This document shows positions 34,141 through 45,519 of a stretch of DNA of 64,000 nt, piece by piece. Origin of the DNA: Cryptomeria japonica (taxonomy: Eukaryota > Streptophyta > Pinopsida > Cupressales > Cupressaceae). Every line of letters begins with the position of its first letter. The stretch's first letter is position 1. The notes under the pieces are model-generated. The model did not search any database, was not told the DNA's origin, and was given only the letters and a program-made list of their open reading frames with translations. The position numbers and the translations under genes were made by a program. The stretch covers positions 611,937,755 to 612,001,754 of the forward strand of contig NC_081409.1 in assembly GCF_030272615.1 (NCBI RefSeq). Direction: 5' to 3'.

Positions 34141-35129
34141 GATCTGATGGGGTTTTCTTCCACCACTACTTCTCTTCCAGTAGCCTCCATCTTCTTACAT
34201 TCAAATGCATGGTGTCCTTCTCCTCCATACTTAAAGCAGGTTCCTCTGAATGTCCTTTTGTCTTGTCTTCCAAAGTTCTCATTCTAGTAACCATCTGATT
34301 CTCTCCTCCAGTAGAAATTTCTATCATCCTTCTAGTATGAATTACCTTCTTTTCTCACTTCCTTGTCCTTGTTCTGATCTGTATTGGTTCCTCTTCCTTT
34401 GATATATCCTCTTCCTCCTTGAAATCTTCCTTTGGTAAACCTTCCACCTCTACCTCTCTGTCTTTGCTCATGTCTTTTGTTCAATTTCTCTTCAAACTTT
34501 AGGGCATACTAGTAAGCCTCTTCAACACTCTCCAATTTGATCATACTAGGTTCATGTTGTATAGAAATCCACAATCCGTTAAAATATCTTACAATTTATT
34601 CAACTTCATCATCAACATGTCTGGATCTGATGTTCAGCTTGTTAAATGCTTCGGTGTACTCCTTCACACTAGATTCCTTTTGTCTCAAATTCTGCAACTT
34701 CCAGAATAAATCCACTTGATAATTCCCTAGCACAAACTTTTATTTCAACTTAGCAATCATCCTATCCCATGTCTTAATCTTTTCTTTACCTCTTCTTTGT
34801 CTATCAACCTGCAAATGCTCCCACCAAAGAGATGCATGACCTTTCAATTGGGTATAGGCATATTTCACCTTCCTCTCTTCTATAGTGTTTTCAAAATCGA
34901 AATACTTCTCCATTTCCAAGATCCAATCCATCAATTCATCTAAATCTAACTTCCCATCATATTCCGGTGGGGTAAAATGAGTTTTAGTGTTTTCCCTACT
35001 CAAAACCCTTAAAAACCTCTCTTCATCTGGATCAACTACTAGTAGGTTTACTTGTTCTATCAGGGTTTCTTCTCCTTCATCTTCACTTACATCTTCAATA
35101 TGTCTACCTCTTCTTTGGGTTGTCTCCAT
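34141..35129 (-). pseudogene. Element C gag
   Basis: An ATG at 35129 opens METTQRRGRHIEDVSEDEGE. The capsid signature (YTQLKGHASLWWEHLQVDRQ, KIKTWDRMIAKLK) is followed by KEYTEAFNKLN, an Arg/Gly-rich tail and one zinc knuckle with a lost cysteine (CFKYGGEGHHAFEC). Five or so stops are present, mainly TAG. The start lies about 200 bp inside the primer binding site. Confidence 0.85.
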
Positions 35130-35320
35130 GGCTTCTAACTGAGCTGGTATTCCTCACAACATCTCCATCACAAAAGGGTTTGCATTCCCACATGCTCCAC
35201 CATTCCTAGTTCCTCTTCGCGCCATCGATCCATGCTAGTCCTCTACAATTGCAGGTCGGATCCACAATCCACCACCCTACAACAAAATTTAGGACACGCA
35301 ACCTCCAGAATGAAACTTCT

Positions 35321-35331
35321 CTTTGATACCA
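35321..35331 (-). promoter_or_regulatory. Element C primer binding site
   Basis: The minus strand reads TGGTATCAAAG, a decayed initiator tRNA-Met complement, two bases inside the LTR that begins TGATGA at 35334. Confidence 0.7.
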
Positions 35332-35333
35332 CT

Positions 35334-36123
35334 TGATGAAATCACCGGTAAGGAGGGACCTTAAAGAGATCAATCCATACCGTTCAGCAAGAGTAAACAC
35401 AATGAAAACACATAGATATGATGGAGTCAATGCAGAATGGATAGAATTATTGCATGAAAATCGTTTACATCCAACTGGGTTACAACATACCTGCACATAG
35501 GCCTGGTAGAATAGGTCTCACTGGGACCTTGAAATGAAAGATCTATCTTCTATGTATAGTCTAGCTATCTTGTTCTTTGATTGATTCTTCCCTTTTTCTC
35601 TCTCTACATTCTAAAGCATGATTACAAATATATATATTGATCCAAAGGATCCAATTGGCCCAAAAGGGATCAAAACCCAAAGAACAAGACCTAATATGAA
35701 AATAATCAAGGTCGGCCTCCGCTAAGAGATTCCTCTAGAAAATCCAAAGGTTGAAACATAGAAGGTCAGCCACATGCCAAGAAACACTGAAATCAACACC
35801 CAAGGCTCCGTAAGATTCAGAATGGGTTCTAGTAGATCACCAAAATATGTCTCAGACAACTGGTAACAAAGGATTAACCCGTAATAAGAAACTATCATGG
35901 AAACCGGTAGCGATATCTTGCTAGAAAGTGATCCAAATGTAATATGCTCTAAAAGCAAGAAAGATGATCAAGTCTTCAAGTAGAATCCAACTCCACAGGA
36001 TCCAGTGTGCCAAAACTGGGACACATAGAAAGGAAAACTGCAAACTACAAATAGAAAAATAAAATAGAAAGGACAATGTTTTTGGTTGATGCAAGATTGT
36101 TGTGAACCAGGGATGCTCTTGCA
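35334..36123 (-). repeat. Element C 5' LTR
   Basis: The inner edge is set by the PBS. The outer edge is proposed at 36123, where the minus strand starts TGCAAGAGCATCCC. No partner LTR is in the window, so the outer edge is an inference from the TG..CA rule. Confidence 0.5.
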
Positions 36124-37599
36124 TCAAAACTCAAAATAAAAATTAACATGAAAAGATACTTTCCTTGATTTCAATGGTATACAAAATTTAATAACATAAG
36201 AAACACAATCAATGCCTACCCATTGCGCAGAATGAACTACAAATGCAATACCACATGTGAAACAATTGCAATTTCCTCAATTAGAAACACCCATAACCTC
36301 TTGATTAACACCTAGTATTAAACATGACATGATAATGACCCACAAGTTATACTTATTATCTAATGAAAATCTTAAAAAAACCCTTATGCTTGATTCAAGC
36401 ATTTAATCTTCTAGTTTAGAAGAAGCAAAAATCAAACATATATAAGAAACATTGTACAGAGACAAAATCAGAAAGTCCTCAACTTTTGATTTCATAAGAT
36501 TTTGTAAAACAATTTGGAGACAAATTAAGAATCACTAAAATTTATTCCAAGATGTTTTTGAAACTACATATATTTCGTGAATAAACTATATTCATAGAGA
36601 AAACTAAAGAGATATATAGAGACTGAGCATGTCACTGTATTATAGACCTATGAACAAAACATATAGTACTACTTTTTATGAAGTTCTCTAAGAAAACCTA
36701 TGAGACTCGAGAGAGTCAAAATAAGGCCTTGAATATCCTTTTATAAAAACAAGGATGCAAACAAGATTTGGTCCTTTTACAACAAGTCTTTATGGTAGTA
36801 GGTGATGGCCTGACATAGAAGAAGACAAAAAACTTTTTAAGTTGCTGACAAGAGATAGACATTCCCTTTTCTTCTCCACAAGTACTGGTGATGTTATACA
36901 TTTAAAAAGATATACATTTAATTGCTCAAAAATTTTAATCAAAATCTTCTTTTCATGATTATAAATTGATCACCTAACAAAATCAAATCTATTTCCTATC
37001 CTCATTCAAATAGAGGAATAAGAAAATGTAAGAATTCAAAAATGGTGGGAATCAATAGTTAGTTTCTGATTCAAAAATTCAAAAATTCAAAAACTTGAAA
37101 GAACAAAATAAAGAGAACAAGAAAATTAGAGAACTTTCAATCCTTTCTCTTGAATCTACTAGATCAGCTTGAGATGTGACTAATATTTTTCATCATCAAT
37201 GATACTCCTTACAACCTACACTCTTGTCATCCCACTTTCAAACATTGACAATGCATCCAGGTAGGTACCAAGATTATTTACAACCTATCTCATTGACAAA
37301 GCTATCCACCAGCATGGGCTCCAATATTCTCTTCATTTCGAATTTTCAATCTGACATTGGCCTTAAATTCCTCTTCCCTTTAGGATCCCTCATCTCCTTG
37401 TCAAATAAAGAAGGCATATGACAGGTTATCAAACTTTGAAAACCAAACAACTCAAATTTGATCCTCTTTGTATATTATCAATGGGTAGTGAAGACTTGAA
37501 CTAATACATTCAATTTTGACCTCATGTCAAAGATCAACTCATGCAAATACAAAGGAAAAGACATAATAAAACTAACTTCAATAGCATTGGCCATCTTCT
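36124..37599. other. AT-rich non-coding stretch
   Basis: No coding sequence or paired repeat is recognised. It lies downstream (minus strand) of the E2 ORF and is probably its 3' non-coding region or a decayed LTR. A short triplet of 'aaaattc' repeats lies near 37070-37100. Confidence 0.35.
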
Positions 37600-38640
37600 A
37601 CAAAAATAAAATTGATCAAGCTAAAAATCTCTACCACCTCAGATGAGATTAATAAAATTCAAACAACTCCCTATGTTCATCCCATGTAGCATCGACCTGA
37701 TTTAAAATAGCACCAATTTTGGATTCTAAAAGAGCCTCTAATATTTCAATAACAATTTTCTTCTTTTCTCTACCAACATCAAAATTTAGTTGGTTAATCT
37801 CATTCCTCATGTTTGTAACCTCAATCCTAGACAAAGCTAGGTCATTCCTTAATCCCCAAGTGTCCTCAAAATATTATTGTTATAGGTCAAGGGGGTGATA
37901 ATTTGGCCCAAAGTATAATTGTTTTTCTAACCGCCTTACCCTCTCCTTTAAGTACGCTTATTCTCCTCATCTATCTTCATAGAAACCTTGTGGAAAAAAT
38001 TGACAACATTGACAAACATATCATTTACCTTTGTAGTTGTTGTATTTGCTAATTGCTTAATTATTAGGCTCCCATAAAGATTTTCCTACTGTTGGATCAT
38101 ATATTACCTTCACTTCATGGAATATAGACACCATATTGGCAACAAGTCCAAGTGATCATGAAAAAAAGTCCCAAACAATAGTTTATTTGATTGCTTCGGA
38201 TCTAAACTTTCCAAGTCAATGTCATGCCTCCACCTGAAGGTATCAAAAGCAATGGTAGAGGAGATATCCCATCCTTTACGGAGTGAAACTCCACTTTTCA
38301 TTATTATTTGCTTCCCCATTTTAGGGCCAATCCTCCCAAACTGTTCTTTAGCATTCTTCAAAATCTCATCCTTCACCCTTAACCTTTCCCCTTCATCAAG
38401 GTTATCAAGTTGTATAGCCCTCGTTTTTCTATATATTGTCTGCAATATTTCTGAGCATATATTATTGAAATTACCTGGTAAGAATTAAATTGTCATCACT
38501 CATGAACTAATCATAAGAAATAAGTCTAACATCATCATTGACATCTCCCCCAAATCTAAAAGCATCAAAGGCCCTTTCAGGAGAAGGGTCCTCTATTATC
38601 ACACCAAACCTTGTGTCAACTTTATGAGGAGGCATAGGAA
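37600..38640 (-). pseudogene. E2: unknown ORF fused behind integrase of element E
   Basis: At about 38640 the integrase of element E stops and the minus strand continues as MPPHKVDTRFGVIIEDPSPE, AFDAFRFGGDVNDDV and, after stops or a frameshift, 38445-38110: LDEGERLRVKDEILKNAKEQ, SGVSLRKGWDISSTIAFDTF and LDPKQSNKLLFGTFFHDHLD. A coiled-coil tail follows at 37834-37649 (MRNEINQLNFDVGREKKKIV). I do not recognise the family. It has a globular head and coiled-coil tail like the ORFs of N1 and D and no polymerase motif. It may belong to a separate inserted element or be a true 3' ORF of E. Confidence 0.45.
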
Positions 38641-38960
38641 CAACCTCTACCCAATTCGTAAAATAGTTTGTGGTAGTGAGAATGAAATTATTTTATTTTG
38701 GGGAAGGAGGGAAAATTTTACCAATAAGATCCAAGAGGAAACATGGGACCTAAGTTCATAAGTGGGAGCATGGATTAAATTGTTGTGTTGCTGACACTGA
38801 TGATACTTTTTGACAAAGGAAAAAGAATCTTTTCCAACACTATCCCATTCGAAGAAACTATTACACCGAACATTTCCCACCAAATTGCCCCCCACAAACC
38901 CCTGAATGTGCTTCCTCAAGAGGAATGAGGATCTCAATCTTGTTGAAACAAAAAAGAAGA
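38641..38960 (-). pseudogene. Element E integrase N-terminal part
   Basis: The zinc-binding region is decayed (HIQGFVGGNLVG, FVKKYHQCQQHNNLIHAPTY, with a Cys read as Tyr). It leads into the core start (SSWILL in one frame) and, after a frameshift, the TNYFTNWVEVVP motif. The catalytic DDE core beyond this point is absent. Confidence 0.7.
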
Positions 38961-39305
38961 CTTGACCATTATAACCCCTTCTATAAAGAACATTGGAAAG
39001 AATATTGTATCTTTTGGTAAGCTAACTAATTTGAACACTAGTATTCTTACTCGTAGAAACCAAAATGTTACCATCAATCAAATATCAAATGATATGAAAA
39101 TGTCATTCATTGGGATCTAAATGATAACAACAAGCCACTTCACTAAGACTATTAGTAATAGAAGGTGAGTTAAGATTGTGAATGATGAATTGATAATATA
39201 CAAAGGATATTCAAGGGATATATGGGAAGTTGCACTTGCCATAACACCCACATGTATATTGTCCTTTTGAGGGATAGGATCTATGGTATAAGAAGAAAAC
39301 TTCTT

Positions 39306-39593
39306 TTACATTGATAAGGTCAAGTTATGGTATTGTGAAAGTTTACTTTGTTTAGCCTGATATGTTCCTATAACTTTTCTTATAATCAATTGTGAATCAC
39401 CATAGATACGTAGATGTTGAATGTTAAAGGATAATTCCACTTTTAGACCAATAATAAGGGCTTCATACTTAGTGATATTGCTAGTACATAGGAAATTTAG
39501 ACAGTAGGATAAAGGGATTGGTTTTCCTGAAGGTGGTTTTAGAATAACACTATCACCTGAACTAGTTTGACACTTGGATTTATCAAAGTACAA
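39306..39593 (-). pseudogene. Element E second (archaeal-type) RNase H
   Basis: The translation YFDKSKCQTSSGDSVILKPP, ITKYEALIIGLKVELSFNI and IYGDSQLIIRKVIGTY matches the extra RNase H of Tat/Ogre elements, including its Asp, Glu and Asp positions. It lies between the ordinary RNase H and the integrase, as expected. Confidence 0.8.
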
Positions 39594-39699
39594 TTCTCAA
39601 GTATTATCAATATCTAGTGGGAGAATGAAATCATTAGGAAATGAATCCTAACTAGGTAAGTAAGAGGAGAAGGAGAATCAACCAAATGTTTGGTTAAGT

Positions 39700-40020
39700 C
39701 TTTTCCTTTGATTTCTTTTCGAGAAATAAACTTAAGGTCAAATTCAGTTAACAACATAACCTATTTTATTACACTTTATTATTAATATATAAGTTTAGTG
39801 TATATTCCACTTTTATTGAAAAAAAAACAAAACAACATAACCCATTTTGCTAAGCATCCTAAAAGATCAGATTTAGAAAAGAGAAGTTTTAAACAATCAA
39901 ATTTGATGATGGCATGTCTCTTAATATTCAAAAGATAATTCCTTAGCTTCAGAGTTGCAAAAACAAGAGAAAGACATTGATTTTTTGTCACAATATATCA
40001 AACCTCATAATCGAGTAAAG
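39700..40020 (-). pseudogene. Element E first (gypsy-type) RNase H
   Basis: 39991-39782 reads NQCLSLVFATLKLRNYLLNI, AIIKFDCLKLLFSKSDLLG and LAKWVMLF, the typical end of gypsy RNase H in Tat-like elements. Upstream parts are stop-rich. Confidence 0.7.
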
Positions 40021-40299
40021 TGCAGATAACATAATAAATTGGACATTCTTTATCATCACTATTGTGTTGTGCCAATAAAGCTATGAGAGCATGAGAGGAA
40101 GAAATAGTATAAAGAAGGAAAGGTTGACTAGGAAAAGTAGGCTGCAAAATAGGAGGATCAGCCAAATAAAGTTTCAAATCTTAAAAAAAGCCTAACAATC
40201 CATATTCCACCAAATAGTAGAATCTTTCTTAAGAAAATAAGTAAAGGGGAAAGTTGTGAAACAAACATACAAATAAGTTGAAGTTTTCCTTATAAACTT

Positions 40300-41240
40300 C
40301 TTAATTGAGAAAATATTTTGATAAGGCAACGATACTCATAATGGTATCTATTTTCTTTGTATCCACTTCAATACCATGATGTGAAAAAATGAACCCTAAT
40401 AGATTTCCACTATCCACACCAAAAACACACTTTCAGGAATTCAAACACATGTATTTATGAATTCTTTCAAAATTTTGGCAAAGGATCCTAACATGGTTCT
40501 GACACTTGAGATAAACTTAGCTTGGATATCATCAACATAATCTTTCAAGATTTTATGCACATAATCATGAAATATAAGGGTCATAGCATGTTGATAGGTG
40601 GCACTGACATTTTTCAACCCAAAATGCATCACAACCCAACAAAACATACCCTAAGGAGTTGTAAAAGAAGTTTCATATTGATAGTGAGGATTAATAATGA
40701 TTTCATTGTATCTAGAAATACCTTCCATGAAGGATAATAAAGCATGACTAGTAGTAGAATCAACTATCATATCAATATTCAGAAGTAGAAAATCATCCTT
40801 CAAAGAATCCTTATTGAGATCTCAAAATTCAATGCACATTCTAATCATATTATCAGGTTTAGCAATGGCTACAATATTCAAAATCCAAGGAGAATAATCA
40901 ATAGAGCAGATGAAACCAACCTCTAGAAGTTTTTATATTTCAGCTTTAACAAGCAAGGCTATTTTGGGGTTCATTCTACTAATCTTCTATTTAATGAATT
41001 TAGTACCAAACATCAACACAAAGTTATGAGTCACAATCTTAGGATCAATGTCAAGCATATTTGAATAAATCCAAGCAAATATTTCAAGGAATTCATGTAA
41101 TAGAGAAGAATACTCATCTTATTCATCATCACTTAAACACTTCCTGATATTAATGATTTTATCCTTATTGTAAGGATCTATTTTAATATCAATGGTATCA
41201 CTCACAACAAAATTATTTTTCTGGGAAACATCCATTGGTT
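40300..41240 (-). pseudogene. Element E reverse transcriptase
   Basis: 40647-40441 holds VMHFGLKNVSATYQHAMTLI and the catalytic box KDYVDDIQAKF. Stop-rich upstream sequence carries the earlier RT motifs. The order protease, RT, RNase H is preserved. Confidence 0.75.
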
Positions 41241-41729
41241 AAGGAAATTCATGAATCATCTCTTCATTATCACCTCCTAATTTAGTGTCTTTCTCAAAGT
41301 ATGCCTTGACATTTAAATAGTAAGAAAATCCATGATTATGATGATAAAAAGGAAGATTATCATAGACTCCTAAGAATTCAACCAAGGAATCATCAATAGA
41401 AAAGATATCAAGGTAAGGTGACAAGTCGAAATAAATTAAGGATGCACTAGAAAAAAGGAACTCGATGAAATGATGACATTCACATTGAAGGGTCTCTTAG
41501 ATGCTTTGGGGGGCTTAAAGGGATTATAATCAAATCCAAAAGATTCCTCATGAATATGATTCTCCAAAGGAACTTTCATCCCTTATTCATTTGTGCCACA
41601 ACCATTGCCATTATATCCACTTTTAGCTAAGATGTGAAAACCAAGACCACAAAAAGAAGCCAAATTTGTAAGGGAAGGAAAGGTCTCATATGTCTCAATT
41701 TTATAAGTAGATGAAGTAGAAGAAATGTT

Positions 41730-42551
41730 TTATTTTGAAGAAGTCACAAAATTGTTACTAAGTTGTTTACACAAAGTGGGTTGCCTTTTAGGTTCAACCA
41801 TGTCATCCTCCTTTTTATTCTTAGGCTCTATTGGTGGGATTTTATATTCCCCTATGAAAGAAGGTGTAAAATCTAAATATCCCCAATCGTCATCCAATAG
41901 TACCTCTTCAAGTGAAGAAGTATCCTTAGGAGAAGATGATGATTCATTTGAAGTAATAGAAGAAGTAGGAGTAATAGAAGAATATTGAGAATCAGATGAG
42001 GTTTGCAAACAAGCTTGTAAATTGGTATCAGAGTGCAAAGTATAAATCTTTTTGTTATAAAGGAATTTAACTTGAAAATGAAGAGTAGAAGGGACAACTT
42101 GCATACTATGAATCCAAGGTTGTCCTAAAAAAAGATTGTAAGTAAGACTATCGAGCATGACTTGAATAGATGTAGGTAAAATAATAGGTCCTACCTTAAT
42201 AGGAAATGTTAGAGTACCTAAAGAATCTCTAACAACATTGTCAAAACCATGAATAGAAAGAGATTCATGTTTAATAAGAGAAGTATCCACATTAATCTTA
42301 TGTGATAAATCAATGATACAAACATTAAGGTTGTATCCATTTTCCACAAGGTTTCAACTTATAGCATTACCATTAATAAGGACAACAATAATAAGAGCAT
42401 CATATTGATTTTGAATTTCCTTAGACAGAAACTCATCTTGTGAGAACATAATTTGAGCTTTAGGTGTTTCCATAAAGTCAATCAAAGAAGCCATATTATT
42501 AGGTGTCACTGTAGGTGGGACATCTAAGCTCTTTAAAGCATTTTGTAACAT
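41730..42551 (-). pseudogene. Element E protease and flanking region
   Basis: 42347-41730 contains the Tat-type post-protease signature GPIILPTSIQVMLDSLTYNL followed by FLGQPWIHSMQVVPSTLH. 42551-42354 is the preceding segment (PPTVTPNNMASLIDFMETPK). The canonical Asp-Ser/Thr-Gly triplet could not be picked out, so the active site may be lost. The C-terminal half of the frame is a Ser-rich acidic linker. Confidence 0.7.
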
Positions 42552-42680
42552 TCCATGATGTGTGGATAATGTTTTAATAAAATCCCAAAGGGAAATCTTG
42601 GAAAGAGTAGCTTTAAGTTTTTCAATAAGATCACACTCTTTACCAATATGTTGTGATAAACGAGGTGCTAGTGGAAGTAT

Positions 42681-43660
42681 TCATTGAGAAGAAGGAATAA
42701 CTAGAGGAGGATTAGGTTTCCTATTGTTCCTTGTATTATAGGTGTGGGAAACCAAATTATAACTCTCTCTAGTGATTTGTTTAGCATACTCATAAGGACT
42801 CTTTGTGGGATAACCTCCTTGTACACTAATAATCAGTTTGTTAGGAGTGCAAAAGGTATCATTAATATAATTACCTTGAACCGCAAAGAGAGGCTTTTTG
42901 AGAGGTTGAGAATTTTGAGGAGAACTATCACCTTGAACCACAAAAAGAGGCTTATTAGGTGTTTGGAAATTAGATTCATAAATGTTCACATTTATAATTT
43001 TAATCAATATTTTATACATGGATGTGGTTATTTAGTTTGAAAAAGTTTTAGTAGAAATAAAATCATCAAGAATATCATCTAGCATGGCATAGTCATTAGT
43101 ACTAAATGGTTGATTATTGGATTGGAAGGGAGGTAAATCATCATAAAGAGGATTATCATATATCACCATGTTACTAGATTTTTTAGGATGACTTGATAGG
43201 GACGTCTTCATGAGGAGAGTCATCTGACTAATCTAAATCATCACTATGAAATGGCATAGTAACTATGTTGATGAATCTTTGGAAAAATGTTTGTTTAGAA
43301 GGCTTCAGATAGAGGAATTCATCAAGAACCTCATCAAGTTCTTCCCATCTAGCATGACATAATCATTACTACTAAATGGTTGATTATTGGATTGGAAGGG
43401 AGGTAAATCATCATAAAGAGGATTATCATACATCACCATGTTACTAAATTTGGACGATGACTTCATAGGGATGTCTTCATGAGGAGAGTCATCTAACTAA
43501 TCTAAATCATCACTATGAAATGACATAGTAACTATGTTGATGAATCTTTGGCAAAATGTTTGGTTAGAACGCTTCAGATAAAGGAATTCAGCAAGAGCCT
43601 CATCAAGCTCTTCCTTACTAAAATTTTAATCATCACAAGTAAAAGGATTATCATATGTAT
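42681..43660 (-). pseudogene. Element E acidic gag/linker region
   Basis: 43019-42681 carries three related units around the words PNKPLFVVQG, KKPLFAVQG and PNKLIISVQG. Upstream (43223-43032 and beyond) the reading is Asp/Pro-rich (NPLYDDLPPFQSNNQPF) and duplicated in tandem. No capsid domain or zinc knuckle is seen, so gag identity rests on position before the protease. Confidence 0.5.
43050..43589. repeat. 270-bp tandem duplication in element E
   Basis: Two adjacent units with a period of 270 bp (agcatggcat at 43081 and agcatgacat at 43351). The period is exactly 90 codons, so the frame is kept. The units differ at a number of sites, so the duplication is not recent; the beginning of a third unit may follow. 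Confidence 0.85.
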
Positions 43661-43841
43661 GAAAATCTTGCAAATAAAGATATGACATTATTAGAAACTA
43701 ACTTTTGAAATAAAAAGTGCATATAAATATAAACACACACAATGCATAAAACAAGAGTTTTTACTCTTTTTATTTAATGTTTTTGACATGATTTAAGAAA
43801 CATACAATGGTAATATCTAACCAGAAAATGAAATGCAAGAG

Positions 43842-43858
43842 AGTCAGGTTCACCAAAA
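43842..43858 (-). promoter_or_regulatory. Candidate primer binding site of element E
   Basis: The minus strand reads TTTTGGTGAACCTGAC directly after the LTR terminus CCAAAACA. It is not the initiator tRNA-Met type. The matching tRNA was not identified. Confidence 0.45.
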
Positions 43859-45119
43859 TGTTTTGGATAAAAATGGAATCAAGTAGTATTAGCACCTAGA
43901 TCCACTTTCACACAAACATTGGAATACAAAAGTGTGATGTCCGCCAAAATAACGTAGAGAAATTAACCAACTAACAAATAGAGATAATTTTTTATTTAAA
44001 TACTCTAATACACCACATGTGAAACTCAGATAAGCATAAATAACTATTTTAACTTCATTTAAACATACACATAATCATCTTACAATCAAGATCATAAGAG
44101 CATAATTACACAAGAAAAAATCAATAACATCTCATCTACCAACATTCCCTAACATAACTCAATGTCATTACTTAACATAACTCTAAGCACATGAATACAA
44201 GCAACATCATATAATCCCATCACATTCTAATATCTTCATTGATTCTAACATTCATCCCTAACATTTACTCCTTCCTATGACATAAGAAATTATATATTTA
44301 ATTAAACTATCATGAAACATGCCTACACATTCCCAATTACCTTCAATCCTTTATATTAACTTTTAAAGCACCAATTCCAAATGTTCCTAACCCCATTCTC
44401 TTAACCATTTAACACATCATAATTATTTCATTACTAATTCATTACCCATAACTTATCTAGTTTGTTTCCATCAACAAGAATAATCATTAATATCTAACAC
44501 AAGTACGTATTTCATAAACCATATCCATAGGATAAGAGACATAAGGGAATGTTTTTTTTCATTTTTTACTAACAAATACCATAATCAATATTATTAAGGG
44601 TGACCATCTCATTACATTACATATCCTACAATAATACCCAATCGCCTTCTTACAAGATTCTACACTATTTTTTTCATCAAGATACATAGTCTCTACTTTA
44701 TAAATATGAACATCTCATGATACACTTGCAAGAATATGCCATCAACCTATGAAGTACATAACAAACTGCTCCAAGAATCTAACCATAAGTTGAAGAAATT
44801 AAGAGTCCACATCCATGCACACAAGCATCCAATGAAGAGAAAATCCCAATGGAAGAAGGCATCAAAGCATCCAACCATGTGAACCAATAAGGAAACATCC
44901 CCCGTGCTACAGAGAATGACACAAGGTCCCACACACAATCTACACCTAGGTTGACAGCTAACAACCAAATAACATCAGCATAAAAATGACCATAGTTGGT
45001 AACAACCACATGAATAATCCAAATCATATCACAAGATTGTAACAAAAACACAAAACTCCCAGAGGCTATCCAAAAAATGATGGCATAACCAACAAGGAAA
45101 CATGTAGGGAAGAGTGTCA
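43859..45119 (-). repeat. Element E 5' LTR
   Basis: Proposed from TG..CA ends: the plus strand begins TGTTTTGG at 43859 and ends AGAGTGTCA at 45119, so the minus strand starts TGACACTCTTCC. AT-rich, no coding sequence. No partner LTR was found in the window, so the length (about 1.26 kb) is an inference. Confidence 0.5.
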
Positions 45120-45463
45120 TGTAGTACCCCTCCTCGATCAGACTCTTTTTGTATCTATGTTTGACTTCAGTTGACTGTTTAGTGGAACATTATTATATAT
45201 TGATTCAGACCTTATGCGATGTTATTTCATGCTTTATCTGGATTTGTGGTGTATGATTTTATGCAGTATCTCAATGCTTATGATTAATGTTATTTTATGG
45301 ATCATTATCATGGACTAACACTTTTACCTTATATGTGCGATGCATTATTTATATGTTGCATGTTTGCATGTGTATGGGATGTGAGGGGATGATTTTCCTT
45401 CACTCACTTTGATGAGACAAGGAATGTCATGATTCTCCTTCATCGATGTGTGTGTCGTGTCTG

Positions 45464-45519
45464 TATATATATTTGTCTATATGCACGTGTGGTTCTTTGG
45501 TGCAGGACATTGCAGGTAC
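45464..45519 (+). promoter_or_regulatory. Candidate LTR promoter block, left F LTR
   Basis: TATATATATT at 45464-45473, then GCAGGACATTGCAGGTAC at 45502-45519. The same pair occurs at 63291-63346 in the right LTR and in diverged form in N3. This suggests an LTR core promoter with a conserved downstream motif. Confidence 0.5.

Larger units (their letters stand above)
28011..36123 (-). mobile_element. Element C: Ty3/gypsy retrotransposon, minus strand, interrupted by N3
   Basis: Reading leftwards: 5' LTR (36123-35334), PBS, gag, protease, RT, RNase H, integrase. The integrase is interrupted by N3 (28312-31684), and the element is cut at 28010 by LINE 1. The chromodomain end and 3' LTR are not in the window. 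Its domain sequences are close in style to element A but clearly distinct. Confidence 0.85.
38641..45119 (-). mobile_element. Element E: Tat/Ogre-like gypsy retrotransposon, minus strand
   Basis: Minus-strand order: LTR (45119-43859), PBS, acidic gag/linker region, protease, RT, gypsy RNase H, a second archaeal-type RNase H, integrase N-terminus. The duplicated RNase H is characteristic of the Tat/Ogre lineage. The gag capsid domain is not recognisable. The integrase is cut at 38640. The outer end of its LTR touches the start of element F. Confidence 0.75.

Noticed and set aside
43050-43589. CRISPR-like regular repeat
   Set aside because: Only two long diverged units, in a plant retroelement; no short identical repeats with unique spacers.
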